Assembly (NCBI GenBank): GCA_902489445.1
Contig: CABTZX010000041.1
Span: forward strand, 1-12,605
From: an uncultured Bacteroidales bacterium
GTDB taxonomy: Bacteria > Bacteroidota > Bacteroidia > Bacteroidales > Porphyromonadaceae
Direction: 5' to 3'
DNA length: 12,605 nucleotides
The notes below the pieces were generated by a model. It ran no database searches. It saw nothing but the letters and a program-made list of their open reading frames with translations, and was not told where the DNA came from. This document shows, one piece after another, positions 5,816-12,605 of the stretch (positions are counted from its first letter, which is position 1; each line of letters opens with the position of its first letter). Both the position numbers and the translations under genes were made by a program.

Positions 5816-8236
5816 ATGGATACAGTAGATGCCACTCTTTACATTTTGAAGAGAGATGGGAGCGAACAGCCGTTCAATGCGGAAAAAATTCGCTCCGCCA
5901 TAATGAAAGCGTATCGTGCGGGAGGAGTGCGCCCGGATAGCTCGCGCATCGATTTAATCGTAAAGCGCATTGAAGGCTACGCACGTAATAACGAAAGCGA
6001 AAAGCTCGCGGTGGAACAAATTCAGGACATGGTGGAGGAAGCCCTTATGGGGCTGGATCCGTTCATCGCCAAAAAGTATATCATCTACCGCGAATGGCGC
6101 AATGTGGAACGGGACAAAAGGACGCATCTGAAGCGCACATTGGATGGCATCGTTACCATAGAAAAGAACGATGTTAACCTGAGCAATGCCAATATGAGCG
6201 CTTATACGCCCAGCGGTCAGATGATGACTTTTGCCAGCGAAGTGACTAAGGACTATACGCTCAAATATCTGCTAAGCAATAGGTTTGCCCGTGCTCATCG
6301 GAACGGAGATATTCATATCCACGATTTGGATTACTATCCCACGAAAACCACTACCTGTGTACAATACGATTTGGAGGATATTTTTACCCGTGGTATGTGG
6401 ACCAAGAACGGAAGTGTACGCACGCCACAGAGCATCCAGTCGTATGCTACGCTTGCCACTATTGTATTTCAGACGAATCAGAATGAACAGCACGGAGGTC
6501 AAGCGATACCGGCATTCGACTTCTTTATGGCACCCGGTGTTCGCAAAACCTATACCAAGCACATATCTTCCACGTTGCTATTGGCTCAAGAGCTGAAACA
6601 GGGCAAAATGAAAGATGCCTCCTCTTTACCGGATGAAAAGGAGGTGCGCAAGATTGTTGCAGAGGTAGCTCCCGCTTTGCAGCCGGAAGCTCCGGATGCC
6701 GAACGCTTGCATAAAGCACTCAGTAAGGTTTGTCCCGATTTATCGGTGGATGAAGTAAAGGTATCGCTACAGGATAGCTTTTACCGTACGCAGCGCGATA
6801 CGCATCAGGCGATGGAAGGATTTATCCACAACCTCAATACGATGCATTCCCGCGGAGGTAATCAGGTGGTGTTCAGCAGTATTAACTACGGAACAGATAC
6901 CAGCGATGAGGGACGTATGGTAATACGCGAATTGCTCAAGTCAACGGTAGAAGGATTGGGGCACGGTGAGGTACCGATCTTCCCGATCCAGATCTTTAAA
7001 GTGAAGGACGGAATCAACTATTCGGAGGAAGACTGCAAGAAAGCCTCTCGGAACTTTGATGACGCATTGGCGGGAAAACTTACTTTTGAGACGCGCAATT
7101 TCGATCTTCTTTTGGAAAGTTGCTTTACCAGTGCAAAGGCTCTGTTCCCCAATTTCGTTTTTCTGGATACTCCGTTCAACCAGAACGAAAAGTGGAAGGC
7201 GGACGATCCGCACCGCTGGTATTACGAATTGGCCACTATGGGATGCCGAACGCGTGTATTCGAAAACCTGAGAGGCGAAAAAACCAGCATCGGGCGTGGT
7301 AATACATCCTTTACAACACTCAATATGCCCCGTTTGGCTATTGAAGCGCGACGGAGTGCGGAAGAACGCTATCCGGATGCCGATAAGCATCAAATCAGGG
7401 AGGAAGCGAGACGTATATTCCTGGATAGCGTGCGCCGTATGGCAGAGCTCTGTGCCGATCAGCTCTATGAGCGTTTCTGCTACCAAAAAACCGCCTTGGC
7501 ACGGCAATTCCCCTTTATGATGGGAAATGACGTGTGGAAAGGAGGTAAGAATCTGCAACCAACCGATCAAGTTGGCGATGTGATTGCTACCGGTACGCTG
7601 GGAATAGGCTTCATCGGTGGACACAATGCTATGGTGGCTATCTACGATGAGGGACACGCACGTAATAAAGAAGCGTGGCAAACGCTCTACGATGCGGTGG
7701 AAACGATGAATGATGTGGTTAAGGAGTACAAACGCAAGTACAACCTCAACTTCTCCGTATTAGCTACGCCGGCGGAAGGGCTGGCTGGGCGTTTTACCCG
7801 GATGGATCGTAAAAAGTACGGAATAATCCCCGGAGTAAACGATTTGGACTATTACGTGAATAGTTTCCACGTTGACGTGAAAGAGGAGGTAACTATGGTC
7901 GAAAAGATTAAGTTGGAAGCTCCTTTCCACGCCATCACCGGTGGGGGCCACATTACCTATGTAGAATTGGACGGCGAAGCAAAGAAAAACCCCGTTGTAC
8001 TACTGAAGTTGGTCAAAGTGATGCACGACGAAGGAATCGGCTATGGATCGATCAACCATCCCGTAGATACGTGTCGTGGATGCGGTTATAAGGGTGTAAT
8101 CTTTGATAAGTGTCCCGTTTGCGGTAGCGACCAGATCACACGTTTACGCCGTATTACCGGATATCTGACCGGTAGCTTGGAAAGCTGGAACAGTGCAAAG
8201 CGTGCTGAGGAACGCGACCGCGTAAAGCATCATTAA
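5816..8236 (+). CDS. nrdD: Anaerobic ribonucleoside-triphosphate reductase (class III)
   Basis: This glycyl-radical enzyme reduces ribonucleoside triphosphates to dNTPs without oxygen, supplying DNA precursors in anaerobic growth. The 806 aa begin with an ATP-cone allosteric domain (about residues 6-95, LYILKRDGSEQPFNAEKIRSA). Catalytic-domain signatures include C181 (TTTCVQYDLEDI), HNLNTMHSRGG, SSINYGTDTS, and C477 in ATMGCRTRVFEN. The C-terminus has a Cys4 zinc site C753/C756/C766/C769 and the radical loop RRITGYL with G782. A charged, probably helical segment lies at about 260-320. It is longer than E. coli NrdD (about 712 aa) but shows no break. The ATG is preceded by AAGGAAAAGGG. The radical must be installed by NrdG, encoded just downstream. 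Confidence 0.97.
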   Translation: MDTVDATLYILKRDGSEQPFNAEKIRSAIMKAYRAGGVRPDSSRIDLIVKRIEGYARNNESEKLAVEQIQDMVEEALMGLDPFIAKKYIIYREWRNVERDKRTHLKRTLDGIVTIEKNDVNLSNANMSAYTPSGQMMTFASEVTKDYTLKYLLSNRFARAHRNGDIHIHDLDYYPTKTTTCVQYDLEDIFTRGMWTKNGSVRTPQSIQSYATLATIVFQTNQNEQHGGQAIPAFDFFMAPGVRKTYTKHISSTLLLAQELKQGKMKDASSLPDEKEVRKIVAEVAPALQPEAPDAERLHKALSKVCPDLSVDEVKVSLQDSFYRTQRDTHQAMEGFIHNLNTMHSRGGNQVVFSSINYGTDTSDEGRMVIRELLKSTVEGLGHGEVPIFPIQIFKVKDGINYSEEDCKKASRNFDDALAGKLTFETRNFDLLLESCFTSAKALFPNFVFLDTPFNQNEKWKADDPHRWYYELATMGCRTRVFENLRGEKTSIGRGNTSFTTLNMPRLAIEARRSAEERYPDADKHQIREEARRIFLDSVRRMAELCADQLYERFCYQKTALARQFPFMMGNDVWKGGKNLQPTDQVGDVIATGTLGIGFIGGHNAMVAIYDEGHARNKEAWQTLYDAVETMNDVVKEYKRKYNLNFSVLATPAEGLAGRFTRMDRKKYGIIPGVNDLDYYVNSFHVDVKEEVTMVEKIKLEAPFHAITGGGHITYVELDGEAKKNPVVLLKLVKVMHDEGIGYGSINHPVDTCRGCGYKGVIFDKCPVCGSDQITRLRRITGYLTGSLESWNSAKRAEERDRVKHH

Positions 8237-8251
8237 ATCAATTGCGTAGAA

Positions 8252-8297
8252 CGATGTGTAAAGTGTTGTGGGTGCAATGCTTTACACATCGCTTTTT
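8252..8297 (+). terminator. Terminator-like hairpin between nrdD and nrdG
   Basis: CGATGTGTAAAG (8252-8263) pairs perfectly with CTTTACACATCG (8280-8291). The stem continues inward by five more pairs, two of them G-U, giving 17 bp with a 6-nt loop, and TTTTT follows at 8293-8297. It looks like a good intrinsic terminator or attenuator, yet it sits between two genes whose products must work together and ends 8 nt before the nrdG ATG. Partial read-through is the simplest reading. Confidence 0.8.
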
Positions 8298-8305
8298 GAA
8301 AATCA

Positions 8306-8791
8306 ATGCATCTGTTAAATCGATACGGAGAAACCATTACCGATGGACCCGGTTTGCGTTACTCCATCTATTTGGCAGGATGCCCTCATCATTGCCCGGG
8401 ATGCCATAATCCGCAAAGCTGGGATCCTAATGGTGGTATACCGATGGATGATTACGTTGTGGAGGGAATCATAGAGGAAATAAAGAGCAATCCGCTGCTG
8501 GACGGTATCACCATTTCGGGAGGAGATCCCTTTATGTTTCCGGAAGAGTTGGCACGGCTCGCAAAGCGTCTGAAGGAGGAAACGGATCTTCCCATATTGT
8601 GCTACACCGGTTATACAATTGAGCAAATTGAAGCAAACGAGCATCTCCGGAAGCCATTAGCCTATATGGATATGCTTGTGGACGGACCTTTTGTAAAGGA
8701 GCTAAAGAAGCCCGATTTGCTCTTTAGAGGAAGTAGTAATCAGCGACTTATCGATCTGAATCAGCGAAGGCATGATGCTTTATTGAGATAA
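8306..8791 (+). CDS. nrdG: Anaerobic ribonucleotide reductase activating protein, radical SAM
   Basis: NrdG uses a [4Fe-4S] cluster and S-adenosylmethionine to generate the glycyl radical on NrdD. The 161 aa match the usual family size (E. coli about 154). The radical SAM motif CxxxCxxC is C26/C30/C33 (GCPHHCPGCHNP), followed by the SAM-binding glycine motif ISGGDP and a typical DGPGLR near the N-terminus. The start ATG lies 8 nt after the T-run of a terminator-like hairpin and has no purine-rich ribosome-binding site, which is tolerated in Bacteroidetes; an in-frame TGA shortly upstream excludes a longer start. It may be expressed by read-through from nrdD. No separate promoter is seen in the 69-nt gap. 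Confidence 0.97.
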   Translation: MHLLNRYGETITDGPGLRYSIYLAGCPHHCPGCHNPQSWDPNGGIPMDDYVVEGIIEEIKSNPLLDGITISGGDPFMFPEELARLAKRLKEETDLPILCYTGYTIEQIEANEHLRKPLAYMDMLVDGPFVKELKKPDLLFRGSSNQRLIDLNQRRHDALLR

Positions 8792-8797
8792 AGAGTG

Positions 8798-8805
8798 TAT
8801 CTTTG
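8798..8805 (+). promoter_or_regulatory. Putative korAB promoter, -7 box
   Basis: TATCTTTG directly after the nrdG stop codon fits TAnnTTTG. The -33 match is weak. A start near 8811 would leave a purine-rich leader of about 150 nt before the korA start at 8960, with no coding sequence that I recognise. Confidence 0.55.
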
Positions 8806-8959
8806 CAATTAGTAAAGAGAAAAAGGAAATTACGCAGGAAAACGCCATTTAAACGGAATGCTTCGCGCAACAAAGCTTCTCGGATCATAGTGGCGGTTTT
8901 TGCTAAGAAAAAGCGAACAATTAAAACAAATAGTCATTTGGCTTATTACAAGAGTTATT

Positions 8960-10816
8960 ATGGATGGAACTAAAGAGGTGAAACGTCAGGAAGAAGTGGT
9001 TATACGCTTCTCCGGTGACTCCGGTGACGGTATGCAGCTGACCGGCACAATCTTCTCTGAACTTTCTGCTGTTTACGGCAATTCAATTGCCACTTTCCCG
9101 GATTATCCGGCCGAAATACGTGCTCCGCAAGGAACGTTGGGCGGTGTTTCCGGGTTTCAGGTACATATAGGTACTAATCCGGTTTATACACCGGGCGATT
9201 TTGCCGATGTATTGGTGGCAATGAACCCCGCTGCGCTAAAGGTAAATATCAATCACATCCGTAAGGACTCGTTGATTATTATCGACTCGGATTCCTTTGA
9301 ACAAAAGGATTTGGAAAAAGCGCAATTTAAGACGCTTGATCCGATCGCTGAGCTCGGGCTGAATCCGGATCGTGTCCTTTCCGCTCCTATTTCCACTATG
9401 GTTAAGGATAGCGTCAAGGAACTGAATCTTGATAATAAAGCAGCTCTAAGATGCAAAAACATGTTTGCATTGGGTATCGTTTGCTGGCTTTTTGATCGTA
9501 CATTGGATCACGCCATCGATTTTATCAATCGCAGATTTGCCAAAAAGGAACTGATCCGCCAGGCAAACATTAAGGCGCTTAACGATGGCTACAACTATGG
9601 ACACAATACGCATGCATCCATAGGTACTACCTATCACGTTGCCGGCCAAAAGCAGGAACCCGGTTACTATATGGATATGAGCGGTAACAAGGCTACCGCA
9701 TATGGATTAATTGCTGCGGCTGAAAAGTCCGGTTTGCAACTTTTCCTCGGAAGTTATCCGATCACTCCGGCTACCGATATTCTGCACGAATTGGCAAAGC
9801 ATAAAGCACTCAATGTGATTACCGTACAAGCTGAGGACGAAATTTCCGGTATTTGTACTGCCATCGGAGCTTCTTTCGGTGGGAAACTTGCCGTAACGTC
9901 TACATCCGGTCCCGGCTTGGCACTGAAGAGCGAAGCCTTGGGTCTTTGCGTAATGGCGGAACTCCCCTTGGTGCTGATTGACGTGCAGCGCGGCGGACCT
10001 TCAACGGGTATGCCTACCAAGAGCGAACAAACCGACCTTATGCAAGCGTTGTACGGACGTAACGGTGAATCTCCTTTAGTGGTTCTTTCCGCTAAGAGCA
10101 CCGGCGATTGCTTTAAGGCCGCTTTTGATGCCGCAAAGATTGCTCTCGAGCATATGACTCCCGTTATTTTGCTCACCGATGCGTATACCGCAAACGGATC
10201 TGTTGCTTGGAAGATTCCCGATTACGAAAAGTATCCCGAAATCAAGCCCAACTACGTTAAAAACTATAAGGGAAGCGAACCTTGGAAACCCTATTTCCGT
10301 GATGAAAAGAGCTTAGTGCGCTATTGGGCTATTCCCGGTGACGAAGGCTTCCAGCACCGGTTGGGTGGTCTCGAAAAGGACAACCTCACCAGTGCGATCA
10401 GCACGCACCCCGAAAACCACCAATTGATGGTTACGAAGCGTCAACAGAAGATCCGCAATATTGCCGATTGTATCGAGCCGCTTGAAGTGGAAGGCGATAA
10501 GGATGCCGATCTGCTCATCGTTGGATGGGGTGGAACCTACGGACACCTCCACGAAGCTGCTGAGTGTATGCAGCAGAATGGAAAGAAGGTTGCTCACGCT
10601 CATTTCCGCTTTATCAATCCGTTACCGAAAAATACCGAAGAAGTGCTTCGTTCCTACAAAAAAGTGGTCGTTGCCGAACAGAATATGGGGCAGTTTGCTT
10701 CCTATCTGAGAGGGTGCTTCCCCGGCTTCTCACCGCTTCAGTTCAACCGTGTCAAGGGTCAACCCTTCAACGTTGGTCGTTTAGTAGAAGAATTCACCAA
10801 AATGATGGAGGAATAA
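8960..10816 (+). CDS. korA: 2-oxoglutarate-type ferredoxin oxidoreductase, fused gamma-alpha subunit
   Basis: This is the large subunit of a thiamine-diphosphate 2-oxoacid:ferredoxin oxidoreductase, which converts a 2-oxoacid (probably 2-oxoglutarate) plus CoA to acyl-CoA, CO2 and reduced ferredoxin in the cytoplasm. From this start it is 618 aa, typical of the fused form. The gamma domain comes first (about residues 10-195, VIRFSGDSGDGMQLTG, PAEIRAPQGTLGG). The pyrimidine-binding alpha domain follows (about 230-460, GSYPITPATDIL, TSTSGPGLALKSE, QRGGPSTGMPTKSEQ). The C-terminal domain (about 500-610) has LLIVGWGGTYGHL and VVVAEQN. I chose the ATG at 8960 because the 20 residues from the upstream in-frame ATG at 8900 are not family-like and homologues begin near here. 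korB follows 3 nt later. Substrate is inferred from subunit architecture; other 2-oxoacids are possible. Confidence 0.9.
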   Translation: MDGTKEVKRQEEVVIRFSGDSGDGMQLTGTIFSELSAVYGNSIATFPDYPAEIRAPQGTLGGVSGFQVHIGTNPVYTPGDFADVLVAMNPAALKVNINHIRKDSLIIIDSDSFEQKDLEKAQFKTLDPIAELGLNPDRVLSAPISTMVKDSVKELNLDNKAALRCKNMFALGIVCWLFDRTLDHAIDFINRRFAKKELIRQANIKALNDGYNYGHNTHASIGTTYHVAGQKQEPGYYMDMSGNKATAYGLIAAAEKSGLQLFLGSYPITPATDILHELAKHKALNVITVQAEDEISGICTAIGASFGGKLAVTSTSGPGLALKSEALGLCVMAELPLVLIDVQRGGPSTGMPTKSEQTDLMQALYGRNGESPLVVLSAKSTGDCFKAAFDAAKIALEHMTPVILLTDAYTANGSVAWKIPDYEKYPEIKPNYVKNYKGSEPWKPYFRDEKSLVRYWAIPGDEGFQHRLGGLEKDNLTSAISTHPENHQLMVTKRQQKIRNIADCIEPLEVEGDKDADLLIVGWGGTYGHLHEAAECMQQNGKKVAHAHFRFINPLPKNTEEVLRSYKKVVVAEQNMGQFASYLRGCFPGFSPLQFNRVKGQPFNVGRLVEEFTKMMEE

Positions 10817-10819
10817 ATC

Positions 10820-11875
10820 ATGGCAACATCTGAAAATAAACCTAACAATATGACTTCGGCTCCCCAAGCGGTTGCCTATACGGCGAAAGATTTTAAAAGT
10901 GACCAATATGTACGTTGGTGTCCCGGTTGCGGTGACCACGGCGTACTGATGGGAATCCAAAAGGCTATGGCTGAGTTGGGCGTTCCTCCTCACCAGACGG
11001 CTGTAATTAGCGGTATTGGCTGTTCTTCCCGTTTAATCTATTATATGGGTACCTACGGCTTCCATACCATCCACGGTCGTGGTGCAGCTATTGCAACCGG
11101 TCTTAAGACGGCACGGCCCGACTTGAACGTTTGGCTTGCCTCCGGCGACGGTGATAGCTTGGCTATCGGCGGGAACCACTTCATTCACGCCATCCGACGC
11201 AATATTGATATCAATATCGTGCTCTTCAATAACCGTATATATGGACTTACCAAAGGGCAGTATTCGCCCACGTCGCCCCGTGGCTTCGTTTCAAAGAGTT
11301 CTCCCTACGGAACGGTAGAAGATCCCTTTATTCCAGCCGAACTGACCTTAGGAGCGCGCGGTCGTTTCTTCGCTCGTTCACTGGATATCGATATGCCTAA
11401 TTTGGTAAATTGCCTAAAGGCCGGTGCGAAGCACAAGGGCGCTGCCGTAACCGAAGTGCTCGTTAACTGCGTCATCTTTAACGATGGGGCGCACAAATGG
11501 CTCTCCGCAAAGGAAAATCGTGCCGATAAAACTATTACGCTGGAACATGGTAAGCGGATGGTCTTTGGTGCCGATCTTAATCGCGGACTCGTGCTGGATG
11601 GCCTTAAGCTTAAGGCTGTTACCATTGGGGAAGACGGATACACGATGGAAGATATCCTCATTCACGATGCGCACGAACAAGACCCCACGTTGCACACGAT
11701 GCTGGCGATGATGGACGGCGAAACGTTGCCTATGGCAATGGGAGTAATCCGTGATGTGGAAGCTCCCACTTACGATGAAGCCGTACACGCTCAGATTGAG
11801 GAGCAGAAAGCGAAGAATCCCACGCGTACGCTTCGCGAACTGCTTATGAAGAGTGACGTTTGGCAGGTAAAGTAA
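10820..11875 (+). CDS. korB: 2-oxoglutarate-type ferredoxin oxidoreductase, beta subunit
   Basis: The beta subunit binds thiamine diphosphate and a [4Fe-4S] cluster and passes electrons to ferredoxin. The 351 aa contain WCPGCGDHG with C34 and C37, C68 in GIGCSSR and C217 in LVNCVIF; their spacing resembles the four cluster ligands of archaeal two-subunit enzymes. The ThDP/Mg motif is GDGD at 109-112 followed by the family run IGGNHFIHAIRRN and NNRIYGLTKGQ. Its ATG lies 3 nt after the korA stop with a GAGGAA ribosome-binding site inside the korA end, so the two are almost certainly translationally coupled. No extra ferredoxin-like subunit is present. A strong terminator ends the operon. Confidence 0.93.
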   Translation: MATSENKPNNMTSAPQAVAYTAKDFKSDQYVRWCPGCGDHGVLMGIQKAMAELGVPPHQTAVISGIGCSSRLIYYMGTYGFHTIHGRGAAIATGLKTARPDLNVWLASGDGDSLAIGGNHFIHAIRRNIDINIVLFNNRIYGLTKGQYSPTSPRGFVSKSSPYGTVEDPFIPAELTLGARGRFFARSLDIDMPNLVNCLKAGAKHKGAAVTEVLVNCVIFNDGAHKWLSAKENRADKTITLEHGKRMVFGADLNRGLVLDGLKLKAVTIGEDGYTMEDILIHDAHEQDPTLHTMLAMMDGETLPMAMGVIRDVEAPTYDEAVHAQIEEQKAKNPTRTLRELLMKSDVWQVK

Positions 11876-11914
11876 TCGCTGCCTGCAGTTACTAATCCGG
11901 AACAAACTAATTGT

Positions 11915-11948
11915 AAGCCCTGCGGCATTTCTGCCGTGGGGCTTTTTA
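11915..11948 (+). terminator. Intrinsic terminator of korAB
   Basis: AAGCCCTGCGGCA (11915-11927) and TGCCGTGGGGCTT (11932-11944) form a 13-bp stem with two G-U pairs and a TTTC loop, running into TTTTTATTTT. It lies 39 nt after the korB stop. Confidence 0.92.
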
Positions 11949-12048
11949 TTTTCTCGCCGATTTATCGCTGATTAAACGGCAGTAAATAACCGCTAAATCT
12001 GAGGTAAACGACTCTCCGTGGGGAACGAATCGCCCTGTCCGCTCCAAC

Positions 12049-12422
12049 CTCCCGCGCCATCCACCCCAGTCCAGCGCACCACCCATCCCAAGCCACCGCC
12101 CCATCAGCACCGATCCAGCGCGCCACCCATCCCGAGCAACCGCGCCATCGACCCCGAACCAGCGCACCACCCATCCCGAGCAACCGCGCCATCAGCACCG
12201 ATCCAGCGCGCCACCCATCCCGAGCCACCGCCCCATCAGCACCGATCCAGCGCGCCACCCATCTCGAGCAACCGCGCCATCAGCACCGATCCAGCGCACC
12301 ACCCATCCCGAGCAACCGCGCCATCGACCCCGATCCAGCGCACCACCCATCTCAAGCAGCTATGCCACTCATCCCGAACAGCAGCCCCATCAGCCCTGAT
12401 TTAGCGCACCACTCATCCCATA
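12049..12422. repeat. C-rich 44-bp tandem repeat (about 8.5 copies, 22-bp half-units)
   Basis: Copies begin at 12071, 12115, 12159, 12203, 12247, 12291 and 12335, exactly 44 bp apart, with a half-unit before (12049-12070) and degenerate copies after (12379-12422). Each unit starts CCAGCGCRCCACCCATC and continues CAACCGCGCCATCAGCACC. The two 22-bp halves are themselves alike (about 14 of 22 bases), so the basic period is 22. 44 is not a multiple of three and frames on both strands stay open because of composition, so I read it as non-coding. The last copies drift most (12357-12422). It lies about 100 bp beyond the korAB terminator. Confidence 0.93.
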
Positions 12423-12435
12423 CTATCGGAGTCGG

Positions 12436-12558
12436 GGATGGAAGGTAACGAATCGTTTGTACGCAGGAAATGGAGCATGGGATGGGAGGGGGCGGAGCGT
12501 TTGTACGTAGAAAACGGAGCGAAGGATGGGAGGTGTCGGAGCGTTTGTATGGTGCGGT
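12436..12558. repeat. G-rich 44-bp tandem repeat (about 2.8 copies)
   Basis: Three units begin GGATGG at 12436, 12480 and 12524, again 44 bp apart. Each carries GCGTTTGTAYG (12451: ATCGTTTGTACG) about 16 nt in. The G-rich strand is now on top, opposite to the C-rich block on the left, and GGATGGG equals the complement of the CCCATCC core of that block. The two blocks therefore look like relatives in inverted orientation, though only the core and the period are clearly shared. Confidence 0.8.
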
Positions 12559-12602
12559 CGGAGAAAAGTCTATAGACTTTCGGAAAATACTCTATAGACT
12601 TT
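12559..12602. repeat. Two 22-bp direct repeats with a palindromic core
   Basis: Units at 12559-12580 and 12581-12602 begin CGGA and end CTATAGACTTT, differing at about five positions. The first contains a 16-nt perfect palindrome AAAGTCTATAGACTTT (12565-12580). The 22-bp period continues that of the preceding blocks and may continue beyond the window edge. Tandem 22-bp repeats are, to my recollection, a known abundant class in Porphyromonas gingivalis. Confidence 0.8.
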
Positions 12603-12605
12603 TTC

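Noticed and set aside
5565..5828. 87-codon open frame before nrdD
   Set aside because: No recognisable domain; it overlaps the promoter-like region and the nrdD start, and its codons look random.
6941..7681. 246-codon minus-strand open frame inside nrdD
   Set aside because: It is a shadow of a well-conserved nrdD on the plus strand; no family is recognised in its translation.
8900..8959. Upstream in-frame ATG for korA adding 20 residues
   Set aside because: The extra hydrophobic residues are not typical of the family, and the MDGTKE start at 8960 fits the usual N-terminus.
12018..12404. 128-codon proline-rich plus-strand frame and overlapping minus-strand frames
   Set aside because: They come from the 44-bp repeats, which lack stops in several frames; no ribosome-binding site or conserved domain supports them.

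Overview
The window looks like chromosomal DNA of an anaerobic Bacteroidales bacterium, most likely Porphyromonas or a close relative. Four things point there: repeated TAnnTTTG promoter boxes typical of Bacteroidetes, a Cas12a of the Porphyromonas/Prevotella kind, strictly anaerobic metabolism genes (NrdDG and a ferredoxin-dependent 2-oxoacid oxidoreductase), and 22/44-bp direct repeats of a sort I recall from Porphyromonas. The assignment is by recognition and was not tested by database search.

Left part (1-5450) is a CRISPR island. Positions 1-321 are the decaying leader-distal end of an array with 33-nt subtype I-C-type repeats; its cas genes would lie upstream, outside the window. A 306-nt non-coding stretch follows, with two Bacteroidetes-type -7 boxes and sequence resembling both the Cas12a crRNA handle and the downstream leader, so it is a candidate crRNA-like regulator of cas12a. 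Next is an intact 1244-aa cas12a (628-4362), an AT-rich leader with a good promoter, and a 14-repeat/13-spacer type V-A array (4588-5450). No cas1, cas2 or cas4 lies in the window, so the V-A locus is effector plus array only and must borrow adaptation functions or be static. The expected immunity: the array transcript is cut by Cas12a itself into crRNAs with the handle AATTTCTACTGTTGTAGAT, which guide RuvC-mediated DNA cleavage.

Middle part (5451-8791): a 365-nt intergenic region with foldable inverted repeats and a promoter, then nrdD (anaerobic ribonucleotide reductase, with ATP-cone, Cys4 zinc site and glycyl-radical site) and nrdG (its radical SAM activase). A strong terminator-like hairpin separates these two partners, ending just before nrdG.

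Right part (8792-11948): a promoter and about 150-nt leader, then korA-korB, the two subunits of a 2-oxoglutarate-type ferredoxin oxidoreductase, 3 nt apart and closed by a strong intrinsic terminator.

The last ~560 nt (12049-12605) hold no credible gene. They are a stack of tandem repeats with a shared 22/44-bp period: a C-rich 44-bp block, a G-rich 44-bp block in which the strand bias flips, and two AT-rich 22-bp units built around a palindrome.

The observations most worth following are the possible crRNA-like element upstream of cas12a, the adaptation-less V-A locus beside a I-C array, a V-A spacer resembling I-C repeat DNA, and the strand-switching 22/44-bp repeat block.
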